Shown piece after piece: positions 50,144-60,336 of a stretch of 64,000 nt of DNA. Numbering within the stretch: position 1 is the stretch's first letter; each line of letters begins with the position of its first letter. The stretch comes from Falsochrobactrum tianjinense (GTDB lineage: Bacteria; Pseudomonadota; Alphaproteobacteria; Rhizobiales; Rhizobiaceae): the NCBI RefSeq assembly GCF_019100495.1, contig NZ_JAHRVA010000006.1, positions 9,164-73,163 of the forward strand, given 5' to 3'. The position numbers and the translations under genes were made by a program. The notes beneath the pieces were generated by a model, which was not told where the DNA came from, made no database searches, and was given only the letters and a program-made list of their open reading frames with translations.

Positions 50144-51379
50144 CTATGGCGATAACCGCGGTAGATCGGTGAGAGCCAGTTTGCGAAAGTCCCTGCCGCT
50201 TGGGTTCTGGAATGGAGTGAGGCCAAATTCCGGCATGACAGCATAAAGATGATCGAAAATATCCGACTGGATGTTTTCATAATTGGCCCAGATAACCGTA
50301 TTGGTAAAACAATAGATTTCCAGTGGCAGGCCATCCGGAGTCGGATTGAGCTGCCGTACTAGCAATGTCATGCCTTTATGCACATGTGGGTGGTTGCGCA
50401 GATAGGTTTGAACATAAGCCCGGAATGTTCCGATATTGGTAAAGCGGCGTGTATTGACCGGGTTTTTGGCCCGCTCTCCGAGCTGCGCGTTCCAATCGGC
50501 AATTTCCTTTTCTTTTTTCGGCAGATAATCCTTGAGCTGATCAATGGAAGCGAGCCGCTGCCGTTCCTCTTCAGTAAGAAATCTGATCGTCGCCTGATCG
50601 ATAAAAATCGAGCGCTTGATGCGCCTACCACCCGCTTGCTGCATTCCGCGATAGTTTTTCATTGGCTCGGTAATGAGCTTGCGGATGGGAATGGTGGTGA
50701 TGGTCTTGTCGAAATTCTGCACTTTGACTGTATAAAGCGCAATCTCAACCACATCCCCATTGGCATCGAGATGGCTCATTTCGATCCAGTCACCCACCCG
50801 TACCATATTGGATGAGGCGATTTGCATACTGGCAACAAGGGATAGCAACGTATCCTGAAAGACCAGAATCAGTACGGCGGCCATGGCACCGACACCCGAC
50901 AAAAGGATAATCGGCGAACGATCCAGCAGTGTTGCGATGATGAAAACCACCGCGATGACATAGATTACGAGCTTTCCGACCTGAATATAGCCTTTGATCG
51001 GTCGATCTTTCGCTTCCTCACGACGGCCATAAAGTGTATCGACCACGCTGAGAAAGGCGCTGAGCGCCAATGCTAATGTCAGAATAATGAATGCCACGGC
51101 AACATTGCTGATAATGGTAACAGCCGTTTCCGGCAATCCCGGCACAGCAGCAATACCTGACGCAATAATAAGGGCCGGAACGACATTGGCCAGATGAGCA
51201 ATAACGCCATGCCGTTTTAATTCCTCATCCTGGCCGAAGGATGTTTTCTGCACAATCCTGTTAAGAATCTTCAACAGGATTGCCTTGATCAGATAATTGG
51301 CGATAAAGGCCGAAAGAAAAAGGCCGCCCAAGACAGCAATTGTCTGTGCCCACAAATGACTAGCAAAGAATTCCGGCAA
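50144..51379 (-). CDS. MscS-family mechanosensitive ion channel (YbdG-like)
   Basis: A 411-residue membrane protein with about five N-terminal helices (residues 10-165). An MscS core carries DTLLSLVASMQIASSNMVRVGDWIE, and a beta-domain follows with TVKVQNFDKTITTIPIRKL. The C-terminal part is longer than E. coli MscS, which suits the YbdG type. It would release solutes under osmotic downshock. Transcribed alone, downstream of a gap with a terminator. Confidence 0.88.
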   Translation of the reverse strand: MPEFFASHLWAQTIAVLGGLFLSAFIANYLIKAILLKILNRIVQKTSFGQDEELKRHGVIAHLANVVPALIIASGIAAVPGLPETAVTIISNVAVAFIILTLALALSAFLSVVDTLYGRREEAKDRPIKGYIQVGKLVIYVIAVVFIIATLLDRSPIILLSGVGAMAAVLILVFQDTLLSLVASMQIASSNMVRVGDWIEMSHLDANGDVVEIALYTVKVQNFDKTITTIPIRKLITEPMKNYRGMQQAGGRRIKRSIFIDQATIRFLTEEERQRLASIDQLKDYLPKKEKEIADWNAQLGERAKNPVNTRRFTNIGTFRAYVQTYLRNHPHVHKGMTLLVRQLNPTPDGLPLEIYCFTNTVIWANYENIQSDIFDHLYAVMPEFGLTPFQNPSGRDFRKLALTDLPRLSP

Positions 51380-51483
51380 TAGACTTTCCTGATTGTTTCG
51401 AGAGTAAAATCATTCGAACCAGTACTTTGCCTGTGGTACGGTGATGAATTGGCGAAATCAAGCCGTTTGGTCCGCAATATGCA

Positions 51484-51511
51484 AAAACCCCGGCAAGATC
51501 GTCGGGGTTTT
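51484..51511 (-). terminator. Intrinsic terminator after the PRC-barrel gene
   Basis: On the minus strand the arms AAAACCCCGAC and GCCGGGGTTTT form an 11-pair stem (one G-U pair) with a six-base loop and a T-run. It lies about 40 bases beyond the PRC-barrel stop. Confidence 0.85.
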
Positions 51512-51547
51512 CTGTATTTTATATCCGCAAAACTGCTGCCGCCATAC

Positions 51548-52177
51548 TTACTGGGCCGGAGCCGGAGTGGCGGGCGTGCTATCGGGGGCAGGCGAAGTAG
51601 CGTCCGGGGCAGGGGCAGGGGCTGTGTCAGCCGGTGCTGCATCTGACGGGGTCGTAGCATTCGATTTTGTCGCCGCATTCGGGTCTGCTACACCTTCGGA
51701 GAAAAGTGTGTCGCGTTCAAAGGCGGGAGCGTCGTTAAGCTGCTCCTTGCTAGCCTTTATAACTAGCCATTTCTTGCCATCACTACGGGTCGCAAGTTGT
51801 ACCTGGTCGGGACTGACCGCTACTTCTTTCTCGCCAACACCCAAAAATCCCCCAACACCGATTACAGCTGCTTCGATATTGCCTTCAGGGCTTACGATCA
51901 GATCCTTGAGCTTGCCGACAGACTGTGCGTCGGCTGCTTCACTTTCATAAACGCTTTGCCCGATAAAAGACGAAACCAGAATCTGACCGTCTTTAGCCTC
52001 AACGAAGCCTACCTTGTCGGCATTCTCTGCTGGTGGATTGCCAAACATGTTCTGTGACGTAACAGGCAATTCTGCCGCCGGGGGGGATTCCATCGGTGCC
52101 GGAGCGGTTGTTTGGGCAAACGCCGCTCCCCCAATCAGCAATGCACACGTCGTCGTCAGAAGTGTAGTCCTAAACAT
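51548..52177 (-). CDS. Secreted PRC-barrel domain protein
   Basis: A 209-residue protein with a signal peptide (TTLLTTTCALLIGGAAFA). A PRC-barrel domain occupies about residues 60-135 (SFIGQSVYES, VGKLKDLIVSPEGNIEAAVIGVGGFLGVGEKEVAV). The C-terminal 50 residues are a low-complexity Ala/Pro/Thr/Asp tail that may be disordered. Probably periplasmic; family members occur in rhizobial envelope proteins of unknown role. It lies downstream of nrdJ on the same strand but is separated from it by a hairpin and about 170 bases. Confidence 0.85.
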   Translation of the reverse strand: MFRTTLLTTTCALLIGGAAFAQTTAPAPMESPPAAELPVTSQNMFGNPPAENADKVGFVEAKDGQILVSSFIGQSVYESEAADAQSVGKLKDLIVSPEGNIEAAVIGVGGFLGVGEKEVAVSPDQVQLATRSDGKKWLVIKASKEQLNDAPAFERDTLFSEGVADPNAATKSNATTPSDAAPADTAPAPAPDATSPAPDSTPATPAPAQ

Positions 52178-52299
52178 AACTATCTCCTTATACGTTCGGT
52201 CGCATTGAATGAACGTAGAAATGCGGGTTCAGTTCCCGTTTTTCGAAGAGTTGCGGCTAGCTCGATCCTTACATGCGGTAAATAAATAAGACAAAATGA

Positions 52300-52327
52300 A
52301 ACAGGCCGGGAACAAGCCGGCCTGTTT
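52300..52327 (-). terminator. Hairpin terminator of nrdJ
   Basis: Arms ACAGGCCGG and CCGGCCTGT around a short loop. The T-run on the minus strand is weak (TTTCATTTT), better on the other side. Its position 20 bases past the nrdJ stop supports a role in ending that transcript. Confidence 0.72.
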
Positions 52328-52347
52328 TTACTCAGATTTGTTCAGGA

Positions 52348-55300
52348 TCAGCTACAGCCGCTTGTTGCTCCGCAGGTATCGCATTTGAGGCAGGTACCGT
52401 TACGGACCATTGTGAAGTTCTGGCATTCTGTGCAGCTATCGCCTGTATAGCCCTGCATCATCGATTTGATGCGGCGATCGGCTTCGAGCTTTTTGGCCGC
52501 ATTGGCGCTTTCCTGACGCGCGGAGGCCGCATCAGCTGCTGCCTTATCGGAGAACAGCGCGGTAGCCGAAGCTTTTTCCTGCTGTGGGGATACCGGGGCT
52601 GGCTGTTCCTCAAACTCGCGTTTGAAGGCCGTTGCGCCATCCGTCACCAGTCCCACCGTTGCCGCGCGGGCGGACGGAGATTTCAGCGTCGTCACATTGG
52701 ATGCTTGCGGTGTCGAAGGGGCGGCGCCTTTTGCTTCGCCAGTCGGCTGGGTGCTGGTTACGAGAGTAGGCTTGTAACCACGGGTCCAGCCAGTGGAAAC
52801 AAGATTCGTCTTGCCCTCCTTGATGCCCTTGCCGAGCGCGGTGTTGGAAAAGTCACTCGTATCTACATGGGCGAGGTCATTGCGCCCAAGGTAGGAAACG
52901 GCCAGCTCGCGGAAGACATAATCGATGATCGACGTCGCGGTTTTGATTGCATCATTACCCTGAACGATCCCCGCAGGCTCGAATTTCACGAAAGTGAATG
53001 CTTCGACATATTCTTCCAGGGGAACGCCATATTGCAGGCCAAGCGATACAGCGATGGCAAAATTATTCATCATCGCGCGGAAGGCAGCACCTTCCTTATG
53101 CATATCGATGAAGATTTCACCCAGACGACCGTCACCAAACTCACCGGTACGAAGATAAACCTTGTGGCCGCCGACAACCGCCTTCTGCGTATAGCCCTGA
53201 CGGCGATTTGGAAGTTTCTCGCGCTCATGCACGATCTTCTCGACCACTTTCTCGACGATGCGCTCAGTCACCTGAACTGCGCGGGCCGCAGCGGGTGCTT
53301 CGATGAATGTTTCTACCGCATCCTCTTCATCCTCATCATCGGCGATGAGCGAAGCATTGAGCGGCTGCGAAAGCTTGGAGCCGTCACGGTAGAGCGCATT
53401 GGCCTTCAATGCCAGCTTCCATGAAAGCATATAGGCGTTCTTGCAATCTTCGACGGTTGCTTCATTGGGCATGTTGATCGTCTTGGAGATCGCGCCGGAA
53501 ATGAAAGGCTGCGCTGCCGCCATCATGCAGATGTGGCTCTCGACCGAGAGATAACGTTTGCCGATTTTACCACAGGGATTGGCGCAGTCGAACACCGGAT
53601 AGTGCTCTTCTTTCAGGAAAGGCGCGCCTTCGAGCGTCATCGCACCGCAAACATGGATATTGGCAGCTTCGATTTCTTTCTTGGTGAAGCCAAGCGCTGA
53701 CAGCATTTCAAATGAGAAATCGTTGAGCTGCTCATCGGTGAGATTGAGCACATCCTTGCAGAAGTCTTCGCCAAGCGTCCACTTGTTAAAAGCAAACTTG
53801 ATGTCAAAAGCGCTCTGGAGGGCTACATTCAGTGCTTCGACTTTCTCATCCGTAAAACCTTTGGCCTTCAGGGTTGAAGGATTAACGCCCGGAGCCTGGT
53901 TGAGATTGCCATGGCCCACTGCATAGGCTTCGATCTCGGCAATCTGGCTTTCCGAATAGCCAAGCGTGCGCAGCGCTTCCGGCACCGCGCGATTGATGAT
54001 CTTGAAATAGCCGCCGCCAGCGAGCTTCTTGAACTTGACCAGGGCGAAATCAGGCTCGATGCCGGTCGTGTCGCAATCCATGACAAGGCCGATCGTGCCG
54101 GTAGGCGCGATGACGGTGGCCTGCGCATTGCGATAGCCGTTCTTTTCACCAAGTTCCAGCGCCTTGTCCCAGGCCGCACGGGCATGAGCAATCATATCCT
54201 GATCGGGGCAGTCTTGGGCAATAAGAGCGACCGGGTTGACGGCCAGACCTTCATAGCCTTGGGTTTCCCCATGTGCCGCGCGGCGATGATTACGGATAAC
54301 GCGCAGCATATTGTCTGCATTAGGCGCATAGCTGGGGAAAGTGCCCAGTTCGCCAGCCATTTCCGCCGATGTTGCATAAGCGACACCGGTCATGATCGCG
54401 GTCAGCGCACCACAGATCGCACGGCCTTCATCGGAATCATAAGGAATGCCCGATGTCATCAGCAGGCCACCAATATTGGCATATCCAAGGCCGAGCGTAC
54501 GGTATTCATAAGACAGACGCGCGATTTCCTTGGACGGGAACTGCGCCATCATTACCGAAATTTCAAGAACCATCGTCCACAGGCGAGCTGTATGCTCATA
54601 GGCTGCAATATCGAACGAACCATCCTTGTTGCGGTAGGTCAGCAGGTTGATCGAGGCCAGATTGCAGGCCGTATCATCAAGGAACATATATTCCGAGCAC
54701 GGATTGGATGCGCGGATCGGCCCTGCGGCGGGGCAGGTGTGCCAGTCATTCATCGTGGTGTTGAAATGCAGACCCGGATCAGCCGAGGCCCATGCGGCAT
54801 AGCCGATTTTTTCCCACAGATCGCGCGCCTTGAGCGTCTTCATCACACGGCCATCGCGACGTGCGGTCAGGTTCCAGTCGCCGTCATTCTCAACGGCGCG
54901 TAGAAATTCGTCCTTCAGCGACACGGAATTATTAGAGTTCTGGCCCGAAACGGTCAGATAGGCTTCCGAATCCCAGTCCGTATCGTAGGTCTTGAACTGA
55001 ATGTCGGTATAGCCCTGACGCGCGAACTGGATCACACGCTTGACGTAGTTTTCGGGAACCTGATTCTTTTTCGCCGCCTTGATTTCGCGCTTGAGCGCAG
55101 GGTTCATAGCCGGATCGAAGCAATCGTCATCATGGCCTTCGCAATTGACGCAGGCCTTCATGATGGCGGCCAGATGCTGCTTGACGATCTTGGAACCGGT
55201 GACGAGGGCGGCAACCTTCTGCTCTTCCTTCACCTTCCAGTCGATATATTCTTCAATATCCGGATGGTCGACATCGACAACCACCATTTTTGCGGCGCGA

Positions 55301-56124
55301 CGTGTCGTACCGCCCGACTTGATAGCGCCTGCGGCACGATCACCGATCTTGAGAAAGCTCATAAGGCCCGACGACTTGCCGCCGCCGGAAAGCTTTTCAC
55401 CTTCGCCACGAAGATACGAGAAATTCGAACCGGTGCCGGAGCCATATTTGAACAGGCGCGCTTCACGAACCCACAGATCCATAATGCCGCCTTCATTGAC
55501 GAGATCGTCGCCAACGGACTGGATAAAGCAGGCATGCGGCTGCGGATGTTCATAAGCCGATTTGGATCTGGTCAGCTTGCCGGTCTGCCAGTCGACATAA
55601 AAGTGGCCCTGACCGGGACCATCAATCCCATAGGCCCAATGCAAACCTGTGTTGAACCACTGTGGGCTGTTGGGAGCCACGCGCTGGGTAGCCAGCATAT
55701 AGGCAAGTTCGTCGCGGAAAGCGGAAGCGTCTTCTTCCGAATCAAAATAGCCGCCCTTCCAGCCCCAGTAGGTCCATGTGCCAGCCAGGCGATCAAAGAC
55801 CTGGCAAGCATCCATTTCCGAGCCGTAACGCTCCTCTTCGGGGAGCTTCGTCAAAGCGTCTTCGTCAGCCACGGAACGCCACAGCCAGGACGGAACGTCG
55901 TTTTCCTCGACTTTCTTCAGACGCGCGGGGACACCAGCCTTGCGGAAATATTTCTGCGCCAGAATGTCGGCTGCAACCTGACTGAACTGCGCCGGAACAT
56001 TGATATCCTCAAGACGGAAGACGATCGAGCCGTCGGGATTTTTGATCTCGCTGATCGTCTTGCGGAATTCAATTTCCGCATAAGCCGACTGGTTTTCTTT
56101 GGTAAAACGGCGTTCGATCTTCAT
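52348..56124 (-). CDS. nrdJ: Vitamin B12-dependent class II ribonucleotide reductase
   Basis: Reduces ribonucleoside diphosphates or triphosphates to deoxyribonucleotides using adenosylcobalamin. The protein is 1,258 residues from ATG 56124 ([10 protein letters not shown]) or 1,261 from ATG 56133; neither has a strong ribosome site. Reductase barrel blocks include [21 protein letters not shown] and [21 protein letters not shown]. The C-terminus ends in a zinc-ribbon-like cysteine group ([18 protein letters not shown]). Tandem NrdR-type boxes lie 230 bases upstream. No cobalamin riboswitch was recognised. Confidence 0.95.
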   Translation of the reverse strand: MKIERRFTKENQSAYAEIEFRKTISEIKNPDGSIVFRLEDINVPAQFSQVAADILAQKYFRKAGVPARLKKVEENDVPSWLWRSVADEDALTKLPEEERYGSEMDACQVFDRLAGTWTYWGWKGGYFDSEEDASAFRDELAYMLATQRVAPNSPQWFNTGLHWAYGIDGPGQGHFYVDWQTGKLTRSKSAYEHPQPHACFIQSVGDDLVNEGGIMDLWVREARLFKYGSGTGSNFSYLRGEGEKLSGGGKSSGLMSFLKIGDRAAGAIKSGGTTRRAAKMVVVDVDHPDIEEYIDWKVKEEQKVAALVTGSKIVKQHLAAIMKACVNCEGHDDDCFDPAMNPALKREIKAAKKNQVPENYVKRVIQFARQGYTDIQFKTYDTDWDSEAYLTVSGQNSNNSVSLKDEFLRAVENDGDWNLTARRDGRVMKTLKARDLWEKIGYAAWASADPGLHFNTTMNDWHTCPAAGPIRASNPCSEYMFLDDTACNLASINLLTYRNKDGSFDIAAYEHTARLWTMVLEISVMMAQFPSKEIARLSYEYRTLGLGYANIGGLLMTSGIPYDSDEGRAICGALTAIMTGVAYATSAEMAGELGTFPSYAPNADNMLRVIRNHRRAAHGETQGYEGLAVNPVALIAQDCPDQDMIAHARAAWDKALELGEKNGYRNAQATVIAPTGTIGLVMDCDTTGIEPDFALVKFKKLAGGGYFKIINRAVPEALRTLGYSESQIAEIEAYAVGHGNLNQAPGVNPSTLKAKGFTDEKVEALNVALQSAFDIKFAFNKWTLGEDFCKDVLNLTDEQLNDFSFEMLSALGFTKKEIEAANIHVCGAMTLEGAPFLKEEHYPVFDCANPCGKIGKRYLSVESHICMMAAAQPFISGAISKTINMPNEATVEDCKNAYMLSWKLALKANALYRDGSKLSQPLNASLIADDEDEEDAVETFIEAPAAARAVQVTERIVEKVVEKIVHEREKLPNRRQGYTQKAVVGGHKVYLRTGEFGDGRLGEIFIDMHKEGAAFRAMMNNFAIAVSLGLQYGVPLEEYVEAFTFVKFEPAGIVQGNDAIKTATSIIDYVFRELAVSYLGRNDLAHVDTSDFSNTALGKGIKEGKTNLVSTGWTRGYKPTLVTSTQPTGEAKGAAPSTPQASNVTTLKSPSARAATVGLVTDGATAFKREFEEQPAPVSPQQEKASATALFSDKAAADAASARQESANAAKKLEADRRIKSMMQGYTGDSCTECQNFTMVRNGTCLKCDTCGATSGCS

Positions 56125-56356
56125 CTGTCCCATCCAAACATTCTATATATGGTAGCCTGATTAAAGGCTTTCGCTTCCAGCCCTGGTGCGTCTGTCGTTT
56201 GTTGTTCCGAACACCCCCCATTCGGAAGGGCAATCGTATCGGAGAGCGACATTTCCCCGGAAAATCATCAAGTCACTTTATTCTCCGCGAAGCGGATTCG
56301 GCACTATAGCCATATAGGTCAGCCCTGTTCATAGTCGAGGGTATTGTGGGTGGGTA

Positions 56357-56404
56357 ACCCTTTATCTGGTATAATACCACAACAGAAAACACTAAATCTA
56401 GTGT
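56357..56404 (-). promoter_or_regulatory. Tandem NrdR-type boxes upstream of nrdJ
   Basis: Box 56389-56404 reads ACACTAAATCTAGTGT, 14 of 16 matches to acaCwAtATaTwGtgt. Box 56357-56372 reads ACCCTTTATCTGGTAT, 11 of 16. Their starts are exactly 32 bases apart (16-base gap), three helical turns, which is the spacing used by the NrdR repressor. Confidence 0.7.
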
Positions 56405-56645
56405 TAATGCAATTTCAGTGGCGCTAAAACACGTTTTTCTCCGCAGGCGGTTTGGCCTGATTGCAGACACGAAAATCCCCGCGCGATACGCGCCTGAATG
56501 GCACAACGCACGCTCCGAAATTCGACTGATTTGAAAAAAAGGCCGACTGATTTGATACGCCCGGCCACGCCACTCACGCAACGACACTGCTATAAAAAGC
56601 GACTCGGACGAGACCGTCAAGCACTGGTTTCGTATAAGCTGCCAT

Positions 56646-56687
56646 ACCCTATATATTGTGGAAAGCAGCGCAGCCGAATGTGGATAA
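56646..56687. promoter_or_regulatory. Third NrdR-like box and exact DnaA box
   Basis: ACCCTATATATTGTGG (56646-56661) matches the NrdR pattern at 14 of 16 positions but has no partner at 32 bases. TGTGGATAA (56679-56687) is an exact DnaA box. Both lie about 520-560 bases upstream of nrdJ and could link its expression to replication. Confidence 0.45.
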
Positions 56688-56794
56688 CGGGGAGAACAGT
56701 ATTTTTTAGGAGCGCCAAACTTTTGCGTATGTTTGCGACGCGGGCCAGATATGCCTCGCATCATGCACATTAGCAGAACATATCGAATGGACGG

Positions 56795-57349
56795 CTATTC
56801 GGCGGCCATTGTCAGGCGTAGGTCGGCAAATCCACGCATAATATGCTTCAGTTCAGCTTCATCAACGCGTTTGGCGGCCTCATAGGGGCAAACCCACTCG
56901 CAAACGCGCTGCTCACGCTCCGGCCAATCTTTAGCCTGTTGCGAATAGTGCAAGGCAAAGACTGCAACCGTAAATTGATTAAGCCGCTCCGGAGGCAGGT
57001 CGCTTTTACTGTAATCAAAGCTGCCGATAGGATGTTGAGAAATATCGCCCCGAACACCGGCTTCCTCATAGGCTTCGCAGGCGGCGGTTTCGGCCAATGT
57101 GCACCCAACTTGTGGCCATCCCTTGGGGATAACCCACCGGCCTGTGCCTCTACTAGTGATGAGGAGAATCTTCAATGCGTTGGACTCATAGCGATAAACG
57201 AGCGCTGCAACCTGTTGCAAGCGGCCAGAAGGCGTAAGAATACGCTTCTCCTTTGCAATAAGTTTTTTAGCCTGCGGTTTCACTGCGAAAAGTCCAATCG
57301 TTTTTTGGCAGGATGAATTGATTCGCCAAAATGACAATGGATCAATCAA
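56795..57349 (-). CDS. Nudix hydrolase with altered Nudix box
   Basis: A 184-residue protein with a Nudix fold. After RWVIPKGWP the Nudix helix reads CEAYEEAGV. Against GX5EX7REUXEEXGU the first Glu and the Arg are both Cys, while the EExGV end is intact. Related alphaproteobacterial diadenosine or diphosphoinositol polyphosphate-type hydrolases keep the Arg. It may still be active, since the metal-binding Glu pair remains. The start ATG 57349 is uncertain; the first 35 residues are not clearly part of the domain. Confidence 0.8.
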   Translation of the reverse strand: MIDPLSFWRINSSCQKTIGLFAVKPQAKKLIAKEKRILTPSGRLQQVAALVYRYESNALKILLITSRGTGRWVIPKGWPQVGCTLAETAACEAYEEAGVRGDISQHPIGSFDYSKSDLPPERLNQFTVAVFALHYSQQAKDWPEREQRVCEWVCPYEAAKRVDEAELKHIMRGFADLRLTMAAE

Positions 57350-57525
57350 AAAATCCTGTGATGGTAAACAAAAAATCTTTTATTTTAAAGGAGTTGCTGA
57401 AATATATCGACATATAACTTTAGGTGGAAAAACGATAATTCCTTCAGCCACACCAATAAGCCTGGCTTTCATATAAGATGATTGCGGCAGAATTTCCACC
57501 GCAATTTGGGTTCGTTTGGTTTCGT

Positions 57526-58023
57526 TTAGCCGCGTTTTCCTTGCGAAATCGGCTCCTGGTAGGTGAAGCCCAAATCCCACGGAAAATAGATCCACGTATC
57601 CTGCGACACTTCTGTAATGAAGGTATCGATGAGGGGGCGTCCCTGAGGCTTGGCGTAAACGGTTGCGAAATGCGCTTTCGGCATCATTTCGCGCACGATT
57701 GCCGCGGTTTTACCGGTATCCGTGAGATCGTCGACTACGATGACACCATCGCCTTCATTTTCGAGTAGTGCCTCGCCAATTCCTTTGAGCACCTGCATAT
57801 CGCCTTGCGATGTGTAGTCGTGATAGGAGGCGATGCAGACCGTTTCGATTAGGCGAATTCCCAGCTCACGGCATATGATGGCAGCGGGAACCAGCCCGCC
57901 GCGCGTAATCGCGACAATCGCCCGCCATTCACGATCCATATCTGCAATGCGCCAAGCGAGGGCACGGGCATCACGGTGAAACTGGTCCCAGGAAACGGGA
58001 AAGGCTTTATCAGGCAACGACAT
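57526..58023 (-). CDS. gpt: Xanthine phosphoribosyltransferase
   Basis: A 165-residue purine salvage enzyme adding phosphoribose to xanthine and guanine. The PRPP-binding motif [14 protein letters not shown] and the [10 protein letters not shown] segment identify it. ATG 58023 ([12 protein letters not shown]) is chosen; the upstream in-frame extension has no family match. The 262-base gap 58024-58286 to the next gene holds no supported gene. Confidence 0.92.
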   Translation of the reverse strand: MSLPDKAFPVSWDQFHRDARALAWRIADMDREWRAIVAITRGGLVPAAIICRELGIRLIETVCIASYHDYTSQGDMQVLKGIGEALLENEGDGVIVVDDLTDTGKTAAIVREMMPKAHFATVYAKPQGRPLIDTFITEVSQDTWIYFPWDLGFTYQEPISQGKRG

Positions 58024-58286
58024 CGAAAACGCTCCGTGGAAAGACCCGGCATTCCTTCCAGGTCTGTAAAACCAAAATGCGCGACGACGCAATGCCATTC
58101 GCGCTGAACTGTATTATGGATCTATGCTTCCCCATACGCCCCGGCATCACGAATGCATGCAGCGCGCTAATGAAAACTTCTCCGCCCGGCACAGCCAGCG
58201 CCGGGAGATGCTGTTAACCGCAAAGAACCCTGCCTTGCAAGAGCGACGTAAAGCCAGCCCTCTGATTCGATGCCGAAAATGGATAT

Positions 58287-59132
58287 CTAGCGCGAGAAAA
58301 GCGTCAAGATTGGCAACTCATTGAGCATTGCGCGGGTCACGCCGCCAAATACGAGTTCGCGCAGTCGAGAATGACTATACGCTCCCATGACGAGAAGATC
58401 GGCCCGCTGGGAAACAATATATTCGCGCAAAACATCCTGCGCATAACGATTATTCGACGGCAGAGGCGTGAGACTCACCTCAATTCCGTGGCGAGACAGG
58501 GCTTCTGCAAGGCCGCTTCCAGCGAGCGTCTCATCTTCGTTTTCCCGGACCGGGGCATCGATCCAGATAATTTCTGTTCGGCTTGCACTTTTCATCAGCG
58601 GAATGGCATCGAAGGCGGCACGCGCTGCTTCCCGCTTGCCATTATATGCCACAACAATACGGTCGAGCGCTTCAAGCGGCAAAACGGGTGCATAAGGCAC
58701 CAGCAGGACCGGACAACTTGAGTGGAATACCAGCGTGTCGGCGGTTTCATCATTGGTGGCTGGGTCGTTGGGATCGGGCTGACCGGCAACCAGCAATTCG
58801 GCGCCAAGACAGGAGGTGAGAACGCCGTCCGCAGCAGTTCCTGTCTCCGAGCGTGTAACACGGAACTCATGAGGGGTAGCCTGTCGGCGCATTTCTTCTT
58901 CGAAAACCAGCCTCAGCCGCTCGGAAATTTCCTTGTGTTGCTTATCATGCAGTTCAAACATGCCCGGATCGATGAAGCCATTAGGATCTGCATAAACGAT
59001 AGGAGAGGGGATCGCATACAGCCCAATAACATGAATATCGGGCAGTCTTTGCATCAGAAGCCTGATCGCAGAGAGTACTCGTTTCAGTTCATTTTCGCTG
59101 CGGGAATAGGCCACCACCGTCTTGTAGGACAT
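58287..59132 (-). CDS. Tandem-domain universal stress protein
   Basis: A 281-residue cytoplasmic protein with two UspA-like halves (about 1-145 and 150-281). The second keeps the nucleotide-binding-type pattern GAYSHSRLRELVFGGVTRAML. The first is degenerate in its ATP motif. The family acts in survival under stress; the ligand is unknown. Single gene, with cinA downstream in the transcription map and gpt further on. Confidence 0.88.
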   Translation of the reverse strand: MSYKTVVAYSRSENELKRVLSAIRLLMQRLPDIHVIGLYAIPSPIVYADPNGFIDPGMFELHDKQHKEISERLRLVFEEEMRRQATPHEFRVTRSETGTAADGVLTSCLGAELLVAGQPDPNDPATNDETADTLVFHSSCPVLLVPYAPVLPLEALDRIVVAYNGKREAARAAFDAIPLMKSASRTEIIWIDAPVRENEDETLAGSGLAEALSRHGIEVSLTPLPSNNRYAQDVLREYIVSQRADLLVMGAYSHSRLRELVFGGVTRAMLNELPILTLFSR

Positions 59133-59208
59133 ATTAGATCTCCTTCCGACTATATTTCCATTTTAACATATAAGGTAAGCAATTATGCAAATATAAATTT
59201 TTTCTCCT

Positions 59209-59967
59209 TCAGGCCGCACCTTGTTCTTGTAGCGTTTCAATCATGCTTTCTATCGCCCAGGCTGCCGCCTCAACCTTCGCTAAATCACTGCCTCGAACCA
59301 CCAGTTCGGTGCTGAATCGGCCTTCTTCGAATTTCGGATAAGAGCCGATGATTGTGTCGGGATGATCTTTCTGAATGGCGGCGAGGGGAGCGCCGATGAC
59401 GCCTTCCCCGAATGGGCTGCGCATAGCTTTCGACAGAAGTTTTCGACCTGCGCGCAGGCCCGGCACTACATTATCAAGCATGGCCTGAAATACGGATGGC
59501 ACACCCGCCATGACATAGACATTGCCGATCTGAAAGCCCGGTGCAGCCGAAACCGAATTGTCTATATGTTCTGCCCCTTGCGGCATTCGCGCCATGCGCT
59601 GGCGCGACTGGGTGAATTCCAGACCGCGCCGGGCATAATTATCCGCAAGAAGCTTCATCGCCTTATCGTCATAGATACACGGCACCTCGAAAGCCCGCGA
59701 AACGGCGTCGGCGGTGATATCGTCATGGGTAGGCCCGATCCCGCCGGAAGTGAAAACATAATCGAAGCAGGGCCGCAAAGCATTGATGGCTATGACAATT
59801 GCGTCTTCTTCGTCGGGAACGATACGAACCTCTTTCAGATCGATACCGGCAGCCGTGAGTATATCGGCGAGATGACCGATATTCTTATCTTTAGTGCGCC
59901 CTGAGAGAAGTTCATCGCCAATAGCAAGCATTGCAGCCGTAACGGCCTGCTGGGTGGTATTCGTCAT
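59209..59967 (-). CDS. CinA-type molybdopterin-binding domain protein
   Basis: A 252-residue protein made only of the MoCF-binding (MogA/CinA N-terminal) domain. Blocks AAMLAIGDELLSGRTKD and TSGGIGPTHDDIT are intact. The C-terminal nicotinamide-mononucleotide deamidase domain of full CinA is absent, as in many alphaproteobacteria. The role is probably in nucleotide or cofactor repair; competence is not implied. The start is ATG 59967 (MTNTTQQAV); ATG 59979 is an alternative. Confidence 0.85.
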   Translation of the reverse strand: MTNTTQQAVTAAMLAIGDELLSGRTKDKNIGHLADILTAAGIDLKEVRIVPDEEDAIVIAINALRPCFDYVFTSGGIGPTHDDITADAVSRAFEVPCIYDDKAMKLLADNYARRGLEFTQSRQRMARMPQGAEHIDNSVSAAPGFQIGNVYVMAGVPSVFQAMLDNVVPGLRAGRKLLSKAMRSPFGEGVIGAPLAAIQKDHPDTIIGSYPKFEEGRFSTELVVRGSDLAKVEAAAWAIESMIETLQEQGAA

Positions 59968-60144
59968 GCCTGACTCCATTTTGTATCTCCACAGTTAATC
60001 TCCGGCGGGAGAATGCTGCAACTTATTTCGGCGCGATAACCCTTACAGTGTTTACCCAAAATACACTGACATCAGGGCCAGTAGTTGCAAATGCGTGAAC
60101 CGGCTTGAATTTGCAGCACAAATCATGACATAGAAACATCAGCT

Positions 60145-60230
60145 GCGGTCGTGGCGAAACTGGTAAACGCAACGGACTTAAAATCCGTCGTCTATAAGAC
60201 TTGCGGGTTCAAGTCCCGCCGACCGCACCA
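60145..60230 (+). tRNA. tRNA-Leu (anticodon TAA)
   Basis: An 86-base class II tRNA. Acceptor arm GCGGTCG pairs with CGACCGC; anticodon stem ACGGA/TCCGT with loop CTTAAAA places TAA at 60179-60181. A long variable arm and a TTCAA T-loop are present, and CCA is encoded (60228-60230). It reads codon UUA and, by wobble, UUG. Confidence 0.96.
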
Positions 60231-60242
60231 TTTATCCGCTAA

Positions 60243-60271
60243 AAGCCCGCTATCTCCGCCACAGCGGGCTT
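60243..60271 (+). terminator. Intrinsic terminator of tRNA-Leu
   Basis: Nine-base arms AAGCCCGCT and AGCGGGCTT with an eleven-base loop, followed by GTTTG. It lies 13 bases after the tRNA, 65 bases before ilvA. Confidence 0.85.
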
Positions 60272-60336
60272 GTTTGCTGCGTTAAAGCCCTATAGCCATT
60301 CGTGCCCAATGCCGCTGAAAGACAGAAAGCTGAACG

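Larger units (their letters stand above)
56134..56794. other. Long upstream region of nrdJ, no supported gene
   Basis: About 660 bases with regulatory rather than coding character. It holds tandem NrdR-like boxes (56357-56404), a third box (56646-56661), an exact DnaA box (56679-56687) and a 12-base direct repeat CGACTGATTTGA at 56523-56534 and 56544-56555. Two short open frames here (one on each strand) look spurious: unusual composition and no domain. Confidence 0.55.

Noticed and set aside
56273-56773. Two overlapping open frames (165 codons on minus, 91 codons on plus) upstream of nrdJ
   Set aside because: Both run through the NrdR-like and DnaA-like sites, have odd residue content and no domain or ribosome site; the region reads as regulatory.
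56134-56794. Cobalamin riboswitch before nrdJ
   Set aside because: The B12-box pattern was looked for on the minus strand and not recognised; the NrdR boxes explain regulation better.
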